Of a stretch of DNA of 64,000 nucleotides, positions 33,663 through 43,069 are shown piece by piece; position 1 is the stretch's first letter; the number at the start of each line of letters is the position of its first letter. The notes beneath the pieces were generated by a model. That model searched no databases and had not been told where the DNA came from. It saw nothing but the letters and a program-made list of their open reading frames with translations. Source of the stretch: Leisingera caerulea DSM 24564 (lineage in GTDB: Bacteria > Pseudomonadota > Alphaproteobacteria > Rhodobacterales > Rhodobacteraceae); assembly GCF_000473325.1 (NCBI RefSeq), contig NZ_KI421513.1, positions 2,055,217 through 2,119,216 on the forward strand, read 5' to 3'. The position numbers and the translations under genes were made by a program.

Positions 33663-33725
33663 GGCAAATCAAGGCCTCCGGGCAAATAACATGTAGACTT
33701 GAGTAGTCATTTGGAGAAGCGGATC

Positions 33726-34127
33726 GTGGGAGTTGCAGGAGTAACGTACAGGAGAATTGGACTGCGGCGGCTTCGCTCGGCGCTTCACCTGACACTGGTC
33801 CTGCTGTTGTCTGCAATTCTGATGGCGTCTGCGGGGGCGGACCGAACGGTAGGTGCAGAGCATTCAGTATCTGGCTATAGCCATGTTCAGGCCTTAGCTG
33901 CGGATTATGGGCAGCAAGAGTCTATTCAGCACGATCGAAGCCTCTATAGCGTGCCTGCGTCTTTGGGTGACTGTGGACTGCATGCAATGTGTCACGCTTT
34001 GGCTCTACTCCCACTTGTCCTGATGCCTGAATGGAAGCCGGAAATGTCGGTTGCCGTATTCAATATCCGGCTGCTTGCGGACGGAATAGCCCTTTCACCG
34101 TCTCCTCACCCTCCGAATTTTTCTTGA
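33726..34127 (+). CDS. CutF-like secreted leader protein (Cys motif, proline-rich tail)
   Basis: 133 residues from GTG 33726 (GGAG upstream); TTG 33699 is an alternative start. A hydrophobic N-terminal segment (SALHLTLVLLLSAILMASAG) is followed by a His-containing region, C-G-L-H-A-M-C (DCGLHAMCHALALLP), and an end SPSPHPPNFS. Hydrophobic start, Cys pair and Pro-rich end recall the DUF2946/CutF type. It sits upstream of a DUF5676 gene. The spacing of the Cys pair (five residues) differs from CxxxC. Function is inferred by analogy. Confidence 0.55.
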   Translation: MGVAGVTYRRIGLRRLRSALHLTLVLLLSAILMASAGADRTVGAEHSVSGYSHVQALAADYGQQESIQHDRSLYSVPASLGDCGLHAMCHALALLPLVLMPEWKPEMSVAVFNIRLLADGIALSPSPHPPNFS

Positions 34128-34206
34128 ACCAACCACCCGGTCCAGTTGAGCGTCCAGCCAAGCGGCCCGGTTCACATGCTGTGTGGTGTGTTCAGGAGTT
34201 CGAGAA

Positions 34207-34581
34207 GTGTTTGCCATACTCTATTTTGCGACTGCAGCTCTGCTAGTCTTTGCTGTGCTGCGGCTTGGATGCGGCCCTTGCGCAACGGGTCATGTTTCTG
34301 AGGTCGGCCCCGAAAACGTGATGGCGCCCCCGCGTATCCCTGTCGTCAAGCTGGGCTGGGCGCTGAGCATTTTCCTGGCCGTGACTTATATGCTGTGTGT
34401 CGGCTTCGATCTGATCTTTCCGCAGTATGCGATGTACCGCGCTTGGATCTCGCTGATGCCTGGCATGACGTGGCTCACAGCAACTTCCTTCCTGATCGGT
34501 CTAGCAGAAGCCTTTGCCTACGGTTGGTTCGTGGCACTCGTATTTGGGCCAATTTTCAACGTGATCGCCGCGCGTGGATGA
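34207..34581 (+). CDS. DUF5676 family small membrane protein
   Basis: 124 residues from GTG 34207 (AGGAG upstream); GTG 34183 is possible. An N-terminal helix (FAILYFATAALLVFAVLRLG), a Cys pair (CGPC) and two C-terminal helices (WALSIFLAVTYMLCVGFDLI, TATSFLIGLAEAFAYGWFV) match the DUF5676 pattern. The family is common in copper islands; its function is unknown. Confidence 0.82.
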   Translation: MFAILYFATAALLVFAVLRLGCGPCATGHVSEVGPENVMAPPRIPVVKLGWALSIFLAVTYMLCVGFDLIFPQYAMYRAWISLMPGMTWLTATSFLIGLAEAFAYGWFVALVFGPIFNVIAARG

Positions 34582-34641
34582 GGTGCAACAGGTCACCTTG
34601 CTACCCTAAAGCGTTCGGAGCAATAGAAGAGGAGAAGCGCA

Positions 34642-36027
34642 ATGAGCAAGTCGCAGCAACCGACCCTGCGCTTCCTCGGGGCCACCGGGACCGTCACTGG
34701 ATCCCGCTACCTCGTTGAATGGCGCGGTCGCAGGATCCTGATCGATTGCGGACTGTTTCAAGGGTTCAAGCAGCTCCGCTTGCGCAATCGGAAGCCTTTT
34801 CCGGTCCGGCCTCGATCTATCGATACTGTTCTCCTGACACATGCACATCTCGATCATTCCGGCTATATCCCTGCGCTGGTTAAGGCAGGGTTCGCGGGCA
34901 AGGTCATTTGCACACAATCGACCAAGGAATTGTGCGGCTTGATCCTGCCCGACAGTGGACATCTGCAGGAGGAAGAGGCGTCCTTTGCCCGCCGAAAGAA
35001 GTTTTCGGTCCATGCCCGCCCGACCCCCCTTTACACGCAAAAGGATGCGCAGAAGGCGCTGAGCAAGCTGGAAACTGTACCATTCGACACGCCAGTCGAT
35101 TTAGGCGACGGGATCACGGCCAACTTCATCCCGGCAGGGCATTTGCTTGGAGCGGCGCAAATACGATTATGCCTTGGTAGCACGGCATTGCATTTCAGCG
35201 GTGACCTCGGCCGTCAAAGCGACCCTCTGATGCGCTCTCCAACCCCGTTTGCGGGGGCGGACGTCCTCGTGTGTGAATCCACCTATGGCAACCGCCAGCA
35301 TGAGCCTGTCGATGCCGAAGCGCAGCTCTCCCGTGTTATCCGCCGAGTTATCGGGCGGGGCGGAACAATCCTCATCCCGGCCTTTGCGGTAGGGCGGGCA
35401 CAGGGGCTGATGTATCACATCGCGCGGCTTTGCAGACGCGGTGATATTCCCGAAGTGCCGGTCTTTCTAAACAGCCCGATGGCAACAAATGCCACCGAAA
35501 TTTATCACCGCCATCACAAGGAGCATAAGGTCAGTTGGGCCGAATGCTCGGATATGTTTGAACTCGCCAAGCGTGTGCGTTCTGTTGAGGAATCCAAGCA
35601 GATCAACACCATGCCTTTCCCCAAAATCATCATTTCAGCCAGCGGCATGCTGACTGGAGGACGTATTTTGCATCACGTTCTTTCATATGGAGGGGATCGC
35701 CGTAACGCGATCCTGTTGTCGGGGTTTCAAGCCAGCGGAACGCGCGGTGCTGCGCTTGCCGCCGGAGCAGATCACTTGCGCATCTTTGGGCGTGACATCC
35801 CGATCGAGGCCGAGGTGATCTCTCTGGGCAGCTTGTCCGGCCATGCCGATGCCAACGAGCTGCTTGAATGGCTGGGCGCTGCGCCGGTCCCTCCCCGGAT
35901 GACCTATGTAACTCACGGTGAGCCAGAAGCGGCCGACGCGCTGCGTTTTCGCATCAACCATGAACTGGGCTGGAAAGCGAGGGTGCCAGAGCACCTTGAA
36001 ACAATCAGTTTGGAGACGCCGCGATGA
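34642..36027 (+). CDS. Metallo-beta-lactamase/beta-CASP ribonuclease-like protein
   Basis: 461 residues. The MBL motif is complete, THAHLDHSG (H67, H69, D71, H72), with further ligands in PAGHLLGAAQI and the D of FSGDLG. The beta-CASP part follows, with FAVGRAQGLMYHI and SASGMLTGGRILHH. The C-terminal SLSGHADANEL contains the last His. Such proteins are RNA endo/exonucleases. It overlaps the phosphorylase gene start by 4 bases (ATGA), suggesting the RNA products feed the next enzyme. Confidence 0.9.
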   Translation: MSKSQQPTLRFLGATGTVTGSRYLVEWRGRRILIDCGLFQGFKQLRLRNRKPFPVRPRSIDTVLLTHAHLDHSGYIPALVKAGFAGKVICTQSTKELCGLILPDSGHLQEEEASFARRKKFSVHARPTPLYTQKDAQKALSKLETVPFDTPVDLGDGITANFIPAGHLLGAAQIRLCLGSTALHFSGDLGRQSDPLMRSPTPFAGADVLVCESTYGNRQHEPVDAEAQLSRVIRRVIGRGGTILIPAFAVGRAQGLMYHIARLCRRGDIPEVPVFLNSPMATNATEIYHRHHKEHKVSWAECSDMFELAKRVRSVEESKQINTMPFPKIIISASGMLTGGRILHHVLSYGGDRRNAILLSGFQASGTRGAALAAGADHLRIFGRDIPIEAEVISLGSLSGHADANELLEWLGAAPVPPRMTYVTHGEPEAADALRFRINHELGWKARVPEHLETISLETPR

Positions 36028-37529
36028 CGCGTGATAGACATTGCCTTCCGCTAGTACGGGCGGAAATAGACACTTACAGCCAGCCTGTCGTCTTCATGCA
36101 TCTGGACTGCCATGTTTGCCGCGCCGAAGGATTTCGTGCGCTGACCCGGGTGCGGATCGACTGCGGCGGACGGTCGGTGATCGCATCGCTGAACGTTGTC
36201 ACCGGGGCAGGATGGCTGGGTCCGGAAGCGGCAGCGCTATCCGACGCAGCTTGGGCTGCATTGCGGCCGAGGCTGGGTGATATGGGTCAGTTCTCCCACC
36301 CCGAACTGCCAGAGGCGGCTTCGCTAATCCGCGCCAAGGTCTATGGTGAGCGGCTGCACCAAGCGCAATTCGCCACGATCATAAAAGATGCGATGGCACA
36401 CCGGCTGTCGGATTTGGATCTGGCTGCCTTCGTAACGGCTTGTGCAGGAGAGCATCTGAGTACCTGTGAAACCATCGCTTTGACCCGTGCCATGCAGGAG
36501 GCTGGCAGATCACTGGAATGGGGCGAAGGGCCTGTGCTGGACAAGCATTGCGTTGGCGGATTGCCCGGGAACCGCACCACACCGATCGTAGTGGCCATCG
36601 TCGCGGCAGCAGGGCTTGTGATCCCCAAGACATCCAGCCGTGCCATTACTTCGCCTTCAGGGACCGCTGACACAATGGAGGTAATGGCTCCGGTGGCGCT
36701 CGATACTGCTGCCATGAGCAAGGTTGTCGAAGCGCAGGGTGGCTGCATCGTTTGGGGCGGAGCCTTGGGGCTTAGCCCGGCCGACGACATTCTGATCCGC
36801 ATTGAGCGGCCTCTCGACTTTGACAGCGACGGGCAATTGGTTGCCAGCATTCTCTCCAAAAAGGCGGCGGCCGGATCGGACCGTGTCGTGATCGACATCC
36901 CTGTGGGGCCCACCGCGAAAGTGCGTTCGGAAAATGCGGCCGAAGCCCTGTCGGCGCGGCTGCGCGCCACAGCCCGGGCGATTGGATTGGACCTGGCGAT
37001 TCATGTCAGCGACGGCAGCCAGCCAGTAGGGTGCGGGATCGGTCCGGCACTCGAGGCAATGGATGTGCTGAAGGTGCTGCGCCGTACACCAGATGCGCCG
37101 GGCGATCTGAGAGAACGGGCGCTGGTACTGGCTGGGCTCCTGCTGGAAATGAGCGGAGAAACCGCAGGCGTTGAGCGGGCGAGGGTTTTGCTCGACAGCG
37201 GCGCGGCGGAGCATCGGTTCATGGCGATATGCGCGGCTCAGGGCGGGTTTGCCGAGCCGGCTAAAGCCCCCTACCGGATACCTTTTGTAGCCCCTTGCGA
37301 TGGAGTGATCACAGCTATCGACAACCGCCTTATTGCCCGGGTGGCAAAACTGGCCGGGGCCCCGCAGCAGGCCCGCGCAGGGGTGTTGCTTATGGCGCGG
37401 CCCGGGACACTGGTCCAGCTCGGACAACCCCTGTTCGAAATCTGGGCTGAGACGCCGGGCGAATTGGCCTATGCCAGCGATTTTTCCAGCGCGCAGAAAG
37501 AGATTTTCCGCATTGAGGTGCCAAAATGA
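36024..37529 (+). CDS. Thymidine/AMP phosphorylase family protein
   Basis: 501 residues, the length of AMP phosphorylases. The N-terminal ~90 residues are the extra domain found in the AMP-phosphorylase group. The core carries DKHCVGGLPGNRTTP (phosphate loop), IPKTSSRAITSPSGTADT and the C-terminal Ala/Gly-rich domain. Phosphorolysis of AMP or a nucleoside with release of base and ribose 1,5-bisphosphate or ribose 1-phosphate is expected. It is flanked and overlapped by the RNase-like gene and a PRPP-synthase-like gene. Exact substrate is not proven. Confidence 0.85.
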   Translation: MTRDRHCLPLVRAEIDTYSQPVVFMHLDCHVCRAEGFRALTRVRIDCGGRSVIASLNVVTGAGWLGPEAAALSDAAWAALRPRLGDMGQFSHPELPEAASLIRAKVYGERLHQAQFATIIKDAMAHRLSDLDLAAFVTACAGEHLSTCETIALTRAMQEAGRSLEWGEGPVLDKHCVGGLPGNRTTPIVVAIVAAAGLVIPKTSSRAITSPSGTADTMEVMAPVALDTAAMSKVVEAQGGCIVWGGALGLSPADDILIRIERPLDFDSDGQLVASILSKKAAAGSDRVVIDIPVGPTAKVRSENAAEALSARLRATARAIGLDLAIHVSDGSQPVGCGIGPALEAMDVLKVLRRTPDAPGDLRERALVLAGLLLEMSGETAGVERARVLLDSGAAEHRFMAICAAQGGFAEPAKAPYRIPFVAPCDGVITAIDNRLIARVAKLAGAPQQARAGVLLMARPGTLVQLGQPLFEIWAETPGELAYASDFSSAQKEIFRIEVPK

Positions 37530-38428
37530 GACCCGTTCTGATCCCATTTCACAATATGCGTCCACTGGCAGATCAACTGGCGGCGCTGATCGGGGCAGAA
37601 GTGGCGCCAGTGGACTGGCACCGGTTTCCGGATGGCGAGAGCCGGATAACCCTGCATGGTGATCTCGAAGGCCGCGAGTCGGTGATCCTGTGTTCTTTGT
37701 GTGACCCGGACCGGCATGCGATGCCGCTGCGCTTTGCCGCTGATACGGCGCGCGAGATGGGCGCTGTACACGCCGGTCTAATTGCGCCCTATCTGGGGTA
37801 CATGCGCCAGGACCGGAGGTTCCACTCTGGAGAGGCGGTTAGCGCCAGATTGTTCGCCCGTTTCCTCGAGGAAAGCTTTGACTGGCTTGTGACGGTGGAT
37901 CCGCATCTGCATCGGATCCAGGCCCTTGATGAGTTGTTTGCCATTCCCGCTGGCCGGGTTTCTGCTGCGCCACTGCTGGCACAGTGGATCGCGGAGAGTG
38001 TTGAAAATCCGGTGCTGGTTGGCCCCGATAGCGAAAGCCGGCAATGGGTTGCGGAGGTCGCTTCGCTCGTTGGCTGTCCATACGAGGTTTTGCGCAAGGT
38101 GCGTTCCGGCGACCGCAGAGTTGAGGTTAGCAAATCCGGCCGCCAGTGGAGATGTTCCGGCACACCAGTTCTAGTCGATGATATTGCGTCCTCGGGGAGA
38201 ACATTGGTGGGGGCAATCGAACGGCTGGCGGAAGCCGGAGCCAAGCCGCCTCTGTGTGCGGTAATCCATGCAGTCTTTGCCGGGCAAGCTCACGCCGAGA
38301 TTCTGGCCGCCGGGGCAAGCCAAGTCGTGACCACCGATACGATTCCTCATGAAAGCAATGCTATCGGCATCGCCCCGCTTCTAGCCGAGGCGGCAAATCA
38401 TACGCTGGCTGCGTTGACCTTACAGTGA
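37526..38428 (+). CDS. Ribose-phosphate pyrophosphokinase family protein
   Basis: 300 residues. The PRPP-synthase blocks are visible: WHRFPDGESRITLHG, LIAPYLGYMRQDRRFHSGEA (catalytic His/Asp area), DPHLHRIQALDELF, and PRPP-binding VLVDDIASSGRTL. The family makes PRPP from ribose 5-phosphate and ATP. It starts within the phosphorylase gene (ATGA). A CueR-type promoter for the next gene begins in its last codons (38414). It is diverged from housekeeping Prs (shorter, altered loops), so a specialised reaction is possible. Confidence 0.88.
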   Translation: MRPVLIPFHNMRPLADQLAALIGAEVAPVDWHRFPDGESRITLHGDLEGRESVILCSLCDPDRHAMPLRFAADTAREMGAVHAGLIAPYLGYMRQDRRFHSGEAVSARLFARFLEESFDWLVTVDPHLHRIQALDELFAIPAGRVSAAPLLAQWIAESVENPVLVGPDSESRQWVAEVASLVGCPYEVLRKVRSGDRRVEVSKSGRQWRCSGTPVLVDDIASSGRTLVGAIERLAEAGAKPPLCAVIHAVFAGQAHAEILAAGASQVVTTDTIPHESNAIGIAPLLAEAANHTLAALTLQ

Positions 38429-38444
38429 CTTGAAAACTCACGAT
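38414..38444 (+). promoter_or_regulatory. CueR-like promoter of copper ATPase 1, inside the prs-like gene end
   Basis: TTGACC (38414-38419) and CACGAT (38439-38444) are separated by 19 bp. The spacer, TTACAGTGACTTGAAAACT, is a degenerate version of the CTTCCAG-taa-CTGGAAG box found before copper ATPase 2. The -35 element lies inside the last codons of the preceding gene. Transcription from about 38451 fits the ATPase start at 38476. Confidence 0.72.
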
Positions 38445-38475
38445 GGCGGCATTCCCCAACCGGAAGGGCAATAAC

Positions 38476-40836
38476 ATGAACGAACTTCCCAACAATAAAA
38501 GCTCCAGTGTAGCAGACGAAGACAAATTTGTTTGTCCGATGCACCCGCACATTCGGAGCGCTGAAGCTGAAAACTGCCCGATTTGCGGCATGCACCTTGT
38601 CCCAGAAGCTGGCAAGGAAACGGCCGGTCATGCTCACCACCATGGGCACGCAGCTTTCGGGCATGGAAAAACTGCTCTGAGTGGAGGTTATGACAAGGTT
38701 CCCATTGGCTGGGAAGGCCCTGTGTATACTTGCCCAATGCACCCGGAAGTTCGGCAAACCGAACCGGGCGCGTGCCCTCTTTGCGGGATGGGGCTGGAGC
38801 GAGAAGCAGGTTCTGTTGCGGAGGAGGGGCCAAACCCAGAACTCACCGATTTCACCCGGCGGCTCTGGGCCGGTGCGATACTAACAGTTCCATTGTTGGT
38901 TCTTACCATGGGGCCCTATGCCGGCCTGGCAGGTGTCCGGGATATTTTCGGGGAACGTAACACACTCTGGATTGAACTGCTTCTTGGCTCGCCGGTTGTC
39001 TGGTGGAGCGGCTGGCCGTTTCTTGTTCGCGGCTGGAACTCGTTCCGCACCATGAACCTCAATATGTTCAGCTTGATCAGCATGGGAGTGGCGGCGGCCT
39101 GGCTATTCAGCGTTGCGGCAGTACTTGCACCGGGCATGTTCCCTGACGGCTTCCGTGACGCCGAAGGGCATGTCGGCGTCTATTTTGAGGCTGCGGCAGT
39201 GATTGTCACGCTTGTTCTGTTGGGGCAGGTGATGGAATTGCGGGCCCGGGAAGGGACCGGGCGGGCGATCCGTGCCCTGCTGGATATGGCGCCCAAGACC
39301 GCACGGGTGATCCGCATCGGTGGACAGGAAGAAGAGATCCCCCTAGATGAGGTGCAGGTGGGAGACCGGCTGAGGGTAAGGCCGGGAGACAAGGTGCCGG
39401 TGGACGGCACGGTGTTGGAGGGACGCTCCTCGGTCGACGAAAGCATGATTTCCGGAGAGCCTGTCCCGGTCGAGAAGGTCGAGGGTTCCAGTGTTACAGG
39501 TGCGACGATCAATGGCACCGGGTCATTGGTGATTGAAGCCACGAGAGTCGGGGCCGACACGATGTTGTCCCAGATCGTCGATATGGTGGCTAAGGCGCAG
39601 AAAAGCCGCGCACCAATCCAGAAGTATGCCGACAAGGTGGCAGGCTGGTTTGTGCCGGCCGTGATTGCTGTTGCGGTTCTGGCTTTTGCCGGATGGGCGA
39701 TCTGGGGTCCGGCTCCTGCGCTGAGCTATGGCCTGGTCGCGGCGGTCGCCGTATTGATCATCGCCTGTCCCTGCGCGCTTGGCTTGGCGACGCCGATGTC
39801 GATCATGACCGCGACCGGCCGGGGTGCGCAGGCCGGTGTGCTCATCAAGAACGCCGAGGCGCTTGAGCGGTTCGAAAAGGTGGACACGCTGATTGTCGAC
39901 AAGACAGGCACCCTGACCGAGGGCAAGCCGCGGCTGATCGCGGTTGTGCCCGAGCCGGGCCATGACGAAGCAGAAGTGCTCCGGCTGGCGGCGACGTTGG
40001 AGAAAGGCTCGGAGCACCCTTTGGCCGAGGCCATCGTGACCGGAGCGCTGGAACGGGGCATCAAACTCGGTGAGGCCACGGAATTTGATGCAGTCACCGG
40101 GAAGGGGGTGAAGGGGCGTGTGGACGGCCATGCGGTGGCGCTTGGCAACCTCCGCCTGATAGCGGACCTGGGGCTGGAGGCTGCCGGTCTTGCTTCTACG
40201 GCCGATGCCCGTCGGGATCAGGGTGAAACCGTAATGTTCGTGGTACTGAATGGCGCCGTGGCCGGCCTGGTGGCCGTTGCCGATCCGGTGAAGGAAGCGA
40301 CCCCTTCCGCGCTGAAGGCGCTACATGATCTGGGCTTCCGCATCATCATGGCCACCGGCGACAATGAGCGCACGGCCCGCGCCGTTGCCGGGAAGCTGGG
40401 TATCGACGAGATCCGCGCGGATGTGCTGCCGCAGGACAAAGCCCGAATTATCCGCGAGTTGCAGGAACAGGGGCGCAGCGTCGCCATGGCCGGGGACGGC
40501 GTGAATGACGCGCCCGCGCTGGCACAGGCGGATGTCGGTATCGCCATGGGCACCGGCGCCGACGTGGCCATCGAAAGTGCGGGTTTCACTCTGGTCAAGG
40601 GCAACCTGGATGGCATCGTGCGTGCCCGGCGCCTGGCGCGCGCGACCATGCGCAACATCCGGCAGAACCTGTTCTTTGCGTTGATCTACAATGCCTCCGG
40701 GGTGCCGGTCGCGGCGGGAGTACTGTTTCCGTTCTTCGGCATTCTGATCAGTCCGATGTTTGCCGCTTTTGCAATGAGCGCGTCATCTGTTTCCGTGGTG
40801 CTCAATTCCCTGCGCCTACGCGGGGTAAAGATATGA
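38476..40836 (+). CDS. copA: Copper-exporting P-type ATPase 1, with two N-terminal heavy-metal-binding repeats
   Basis: 786 residues from ATG 38476, preceded by GGAAGGG. Two Met/Cys-type repeats, FVCPMHPHI...CPICGMHL and YTCPMHPEV...CPLCGMGL, open the protein with a His-rich linker ([14 protein letters not shown]). The P1B-ATPase core follows: C431-P-C433 ([11 protein letters not shown]), D475 in [14 protein letters not shown] and [10 protein letters not shown]. Membrane signatures YNASGV and [12 protein letters not shown] fit Cu(I) exporters. It uses HMBD repeats rather than classical HMA domains, differing from the second ATPase. It sits under a CueR-like promoter in the prs gene end. Confidence 0.93.
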   Translation: MNELPNNKSSSVADEDKFVCPMHPHIRSAEAENCPICGMHLVPEAGKETAGHAHHHGHAAFGHGKTALSGGYDKVPIGWEGPVYTCPMHPEVRQTEPGACPLCGMGLEREAGSVAEEGPNPELTDFTRRLWAGAILTVPLLVLTMGPYAGLAGVRDIFGERNTLWIELLLGSPVVWWSGWPFLVRGWNSFRTMNLNMFSLISMGVAAAWLFSVAAVLAPGMFPDGFRDAEGHVGVYFEAAAVIVTLVLLGQVMELRAREGTGRAIRALLDMAPKTARVIRIGGQEEEIPLDEVQVGDRLRVRPGDKVPVDGTVLEGRSSVDESMISGEPVPVEKVEGSSVTGATINGTGSLVIEATRVGADTMLSQIVDMVAKAQKSRAPIQKYADKVAGWFVPAVIAVAVLAFAGWAIWGPAPALSYGLVAAVAVLIIACPCALGLATPMSIMTATGRGAQAGVLIKNAEALERFEKVDTLIVDKTGTLTEGKPRLIAVVPEPGHDEAEVLRLAATLEKGSEHPLAEAIVTGALERGIKLGEATEFDAVTGKGVKGRVDGHAVALGNLRLIADLGLEAAGLASTADARRDQGETVMFVVLNGAVAGLVAVADPVKEATPSALKALHDLGFRIIMATGDNERTARAVAGKLGIDEIRADVLPQDKARIIRELQEQGRSVAMAGDGVNDAPALAQADVGIAMGTGADVAIESAGFTLVKGNLDGIVRARRLARATMRNIRQNLFFALIYNASGVPVAAGVLFPFFGILISPMFAAFAMSASSVSVVLNSLRLRGVKI

Positions 40837-41077
40837 CCGGGCAAACTTTCCTTTTCCTCGCCTCTCTGTCCGGTGTTGCAAGCGCAGTCAGGCGTGGTCG
40901 CCGCGTTCAGAGCCAGACGGCTGCAGGCCGCTGTTTCGACACTAGGCGAGTGAACAACCGGGGCCGGGCCGTGAGCGGAGAGCGTGATGGTGCAGGAGGT
41001 CGGGGAGGCCCGCGCCGGATCGCAGACGCAACAGCAAACAGCAAAGAAACCAGGCAATTAGTTCATAGGAGTCCGCG
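40837..41077. other. Intergenic region between copper ATPase 1 and the APC permease
   Basis: An 82-codon frame from ATG 40833 overlaps the ATPase stop (ATGA), but its sequence is Arg/Gly-rich without motifs and is probably not translated. The permease ribosome-binding site (AGGAG near 41066) lies at the right end. Confidence 0.4.
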
Positions 41078-42439
41078 ATGAGCGAGGAAAGTGAAGGACA
41101 TGCCCAGGCCGCGGACTACAGGTCCGGCTCGATTTCTCTGACCGGGGCTGTCGCCATGGGCACCGGCGTGATGATCGGGGCCGGTATCTTTGCGTTGACG
41201 GGACAGATTGCGGGGTTGGCCGGGTCCTGGTTCCCTCTGTCGTTCGCCGCAGGTGCGCTGGTCACGATGTTCAGCGCCTACAGCTATATTGCGATGTCCA
41301 ACGCCTGGCCCTCCGCCGGCGGAATCGCGATGATCCTGACCAAGGCATATGGTCCGGGTACGGTGGCGGCTGCGGCCTCGGTTCTCATGGCGCTGTCGAT
41401 GGTGATCAACGAAAGCCTGGTGGCGCGCACCTTTGCGACTTACGCGCTTCGGCCTTTCGGTATCGATGGCGGACCGTTGGTGCCGTTGATCGGCGTGGCG
41501 CTGATCATCTTCGCGTATATGGTCAATGTTTCCGGAAACCGTTCTGTCGGGCGCTGGTCAATCGTGATGTCCGCCATAAAGATCGCAGGGATCGCGTTGT
41601 TCGGCATTGCGGCACTCTGGGCCAGCGGCGGTGAATGGCAATCAGGGAACGGCGGTGCAGAAACCAGCGGACTGGGCTTCGCAGCCTCGGTGGCCCTGTC
41701 CATCCTGGCGTTCAAGGGTTTCACCACGATAACCAACAGCGGTGCTGAAATCACCGATCCGCACCGCAATGTCGGCAGGACCATCCTGATCTCAATCGCC
41801 ATTTGTACCGCAGTGTATCTGCTGGTGGCTTTGGCTGTCGGCGCCAGCCTCAGCACAGAGGAGATCCGCGCAGCGCAGGATTACGCCCTTGCCGAGGCCG
41901 CGGGCCCGGTGCTCGGGCAGGTTGGATTCTACCTGACCGTGGCACTGGCTATGGTGGCAACTGCGTCGGGGCTGATAGCCAGCATCTTCGCCGTTTCCCG
42001 CATGCTCACCATGCTGACCGACATGGAGATGATCCCGCACAGCCATTTCGGCATGTCCGGCTCCATCCGGTCGCACATGCTGATTTATACCGTGTTTGTT
42101 GCCGGTGCATTGACCGTGCTGTTTGACCTTGGGCGCATCGCCTCGCTGGGGGCGTTCTTCTATCTGGTCATGGATATGGCAGTGCATTGGGGCGTCTGGC
42201 GGAACTTGCGGCGCAAGATCGAAGTGCGCGGCTGGATCCTGCTGACAGCATTGGCTCTCGACGCGGCGGTTCTGGCGGCATTTTCAGTGATCAAGTGGCA
42301 GTCGGATCCAATGATTGTGCTGATTGCTCTAGCCGTGATCATCGCGGTGCTGCTGGCTGAGCGGCTGTTTCTTGCCCGGGAAGGGCAACGGGACAACACG
42401 TCTGGCGTACACAGCCAGCACCGGCAGCCAACTGAATAG
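41078..42439 (+). CDS. APC-family amino-acid permease
   Basis: 453 residues with about 12 membrane segments. The family N-terminal motif GTGVMIGAGIFALTGQIAG is clear, and the TM6 region has LAFKGFTTITNSGAEITDPH. It imports amino acids or polyamines, with substrate undetermined. Imported Cys/His could serve as copper ligands, but that is inference. It is not obviously metal-related by sequence, and codon use matches the island. Confidence 0.88.
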   Translation: MSEESEGHAQAADYRSGSISLTGAVAMGTGVMIGAGIFALTGQIAGLAGSWFPLSFAAGALVTMFSAYSYIAMSNAWPSAGGIAMILTKAYGPGTVAAAASVLMALSMVINESLVARTFATYALRPFGIDGGPLVPLIGVALIIFAYMVNVSGNRSVGRWSIVMSAIKIAGIALFGIAALWASGGEWQSGNGGAETSGLGFAASVALSILAFKGFTTITNSGAEITDPHRNVGRTILISIAICTAVYLLVALAVGASLSTEEIRAAQDYALAEAAGPVLGQVGFYLTVALAMVATASGLIASIFAVSRMLTMLTDMEMIPHSHFGMSGSIRSHMLIYTVFVAGALTVLFDLGRIASLGAFFYLVMDMAVHWGVWRNLRRKIEVRGWILLTALALDAAVLAAFSVIKWQSDPMIVLIALAVIIAVLLAERLFLAREGQRDNTSGVHSQHRQPTE

Positions 42440-42459
42440 GTAGATGAAAGGAGACTGCA

Positions 42460-42750
42460 ATGAGTAGAGAAACCGGACAGGATAGCATCGTTCGAAACAC
42501 CCGGAAGCCATCCATCTGGCGCAAATGGGGGCCATTGGCTGGGTCACTTGCCCTTGGCGCAATTGTAATGGGATGGGAATACCGTGAATTCGTATTGCCG
42601 CTTATATTGTCGCCGGCCTCACTTTTAGTTGCCTGCCTGGTAATGCATTTCTTGATGCACCGGGGGCACCGTGGCCACGTTGGGACACACAGCTCCGGAA
42701 GGCGCGAAAAGGAAGAAGAGGGCACAGTTGGGCCCGGCGATACATCCTAA
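42460..42750 (+). CDS. DUF2933-type small membrane protein with His-rich tail
   Basis: 96 residues. Two hydrophobic segments (PLAGSLALGAIVMGW and PLILSPASLLVACLVM) are followed by HFLMHRGHRGHVGTH, a His cluster typical of DUF2933. Such proteins are frequent in copper/silver resistance islands and may bind metal at the membrane surface. It follows the permease by 20 bases, so it is probably co-transcribed. Confidence 0.8.
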   Translation: MSRETGQDSIVRNTRKPSIWRKWGPLAGSLALGAIVMGWEYREFVLPLILSPASLLVACLVMHFLMHRGHRGHVGTHSSGRREKEEEGTVGPGDTS

Positions 42751-43069
42751 TGGCCATCTCGGGGCGCTGTATCGGGGCAATTTTTTGAAGCGCTCCTTTG
42801 CTTCCGGGCCAACGGGGGCGGTGTGCCGGACTGTCTTGAGCTTCCGCCTGGGATGGAAGGGCGGCTGGATGGGTGCCGTCTCACGGCATCTTGTAGGTAA
42901 GCGGAAGTTCTTTCGAAAATTGCCATACCCAAACCAAGGATGAGCACGATGCGTCACCAAGGCGAAGCCAATCGAAGCACAAAAGGGACTGGAGAGGGGG
43001 GCACTATGGCAGTTGGACACGGCCGCTGAGGATCGCCCGGCTGTCACTCAAAGGGAAGGGAGATTGACA
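42751..43069. other. Gap before the Rieske gene
   Basis: Two short frames (42671-42943 rightward, 42747-42947 leftward) overlap the DUF2933 end or lack motifs and start signals. No promoter or repeat was recognised apart from the Rieske ribosome-binding site at 43056-43060. Confidence 0.35.

Noticed and set aside
40833..41081. 82-codon frame starting at the copper ATPase 1 stop (ATGA)
   Set aside because: Coupling is tempting, but the sequence is Arg/Gly-rich, has no motif and runs into the permease ribosome-binding site.
42671..42943. 90-codon frame overlapping the DUF2933 end
   Set aside because: No start signal and a composition unlike neighbouring genes.
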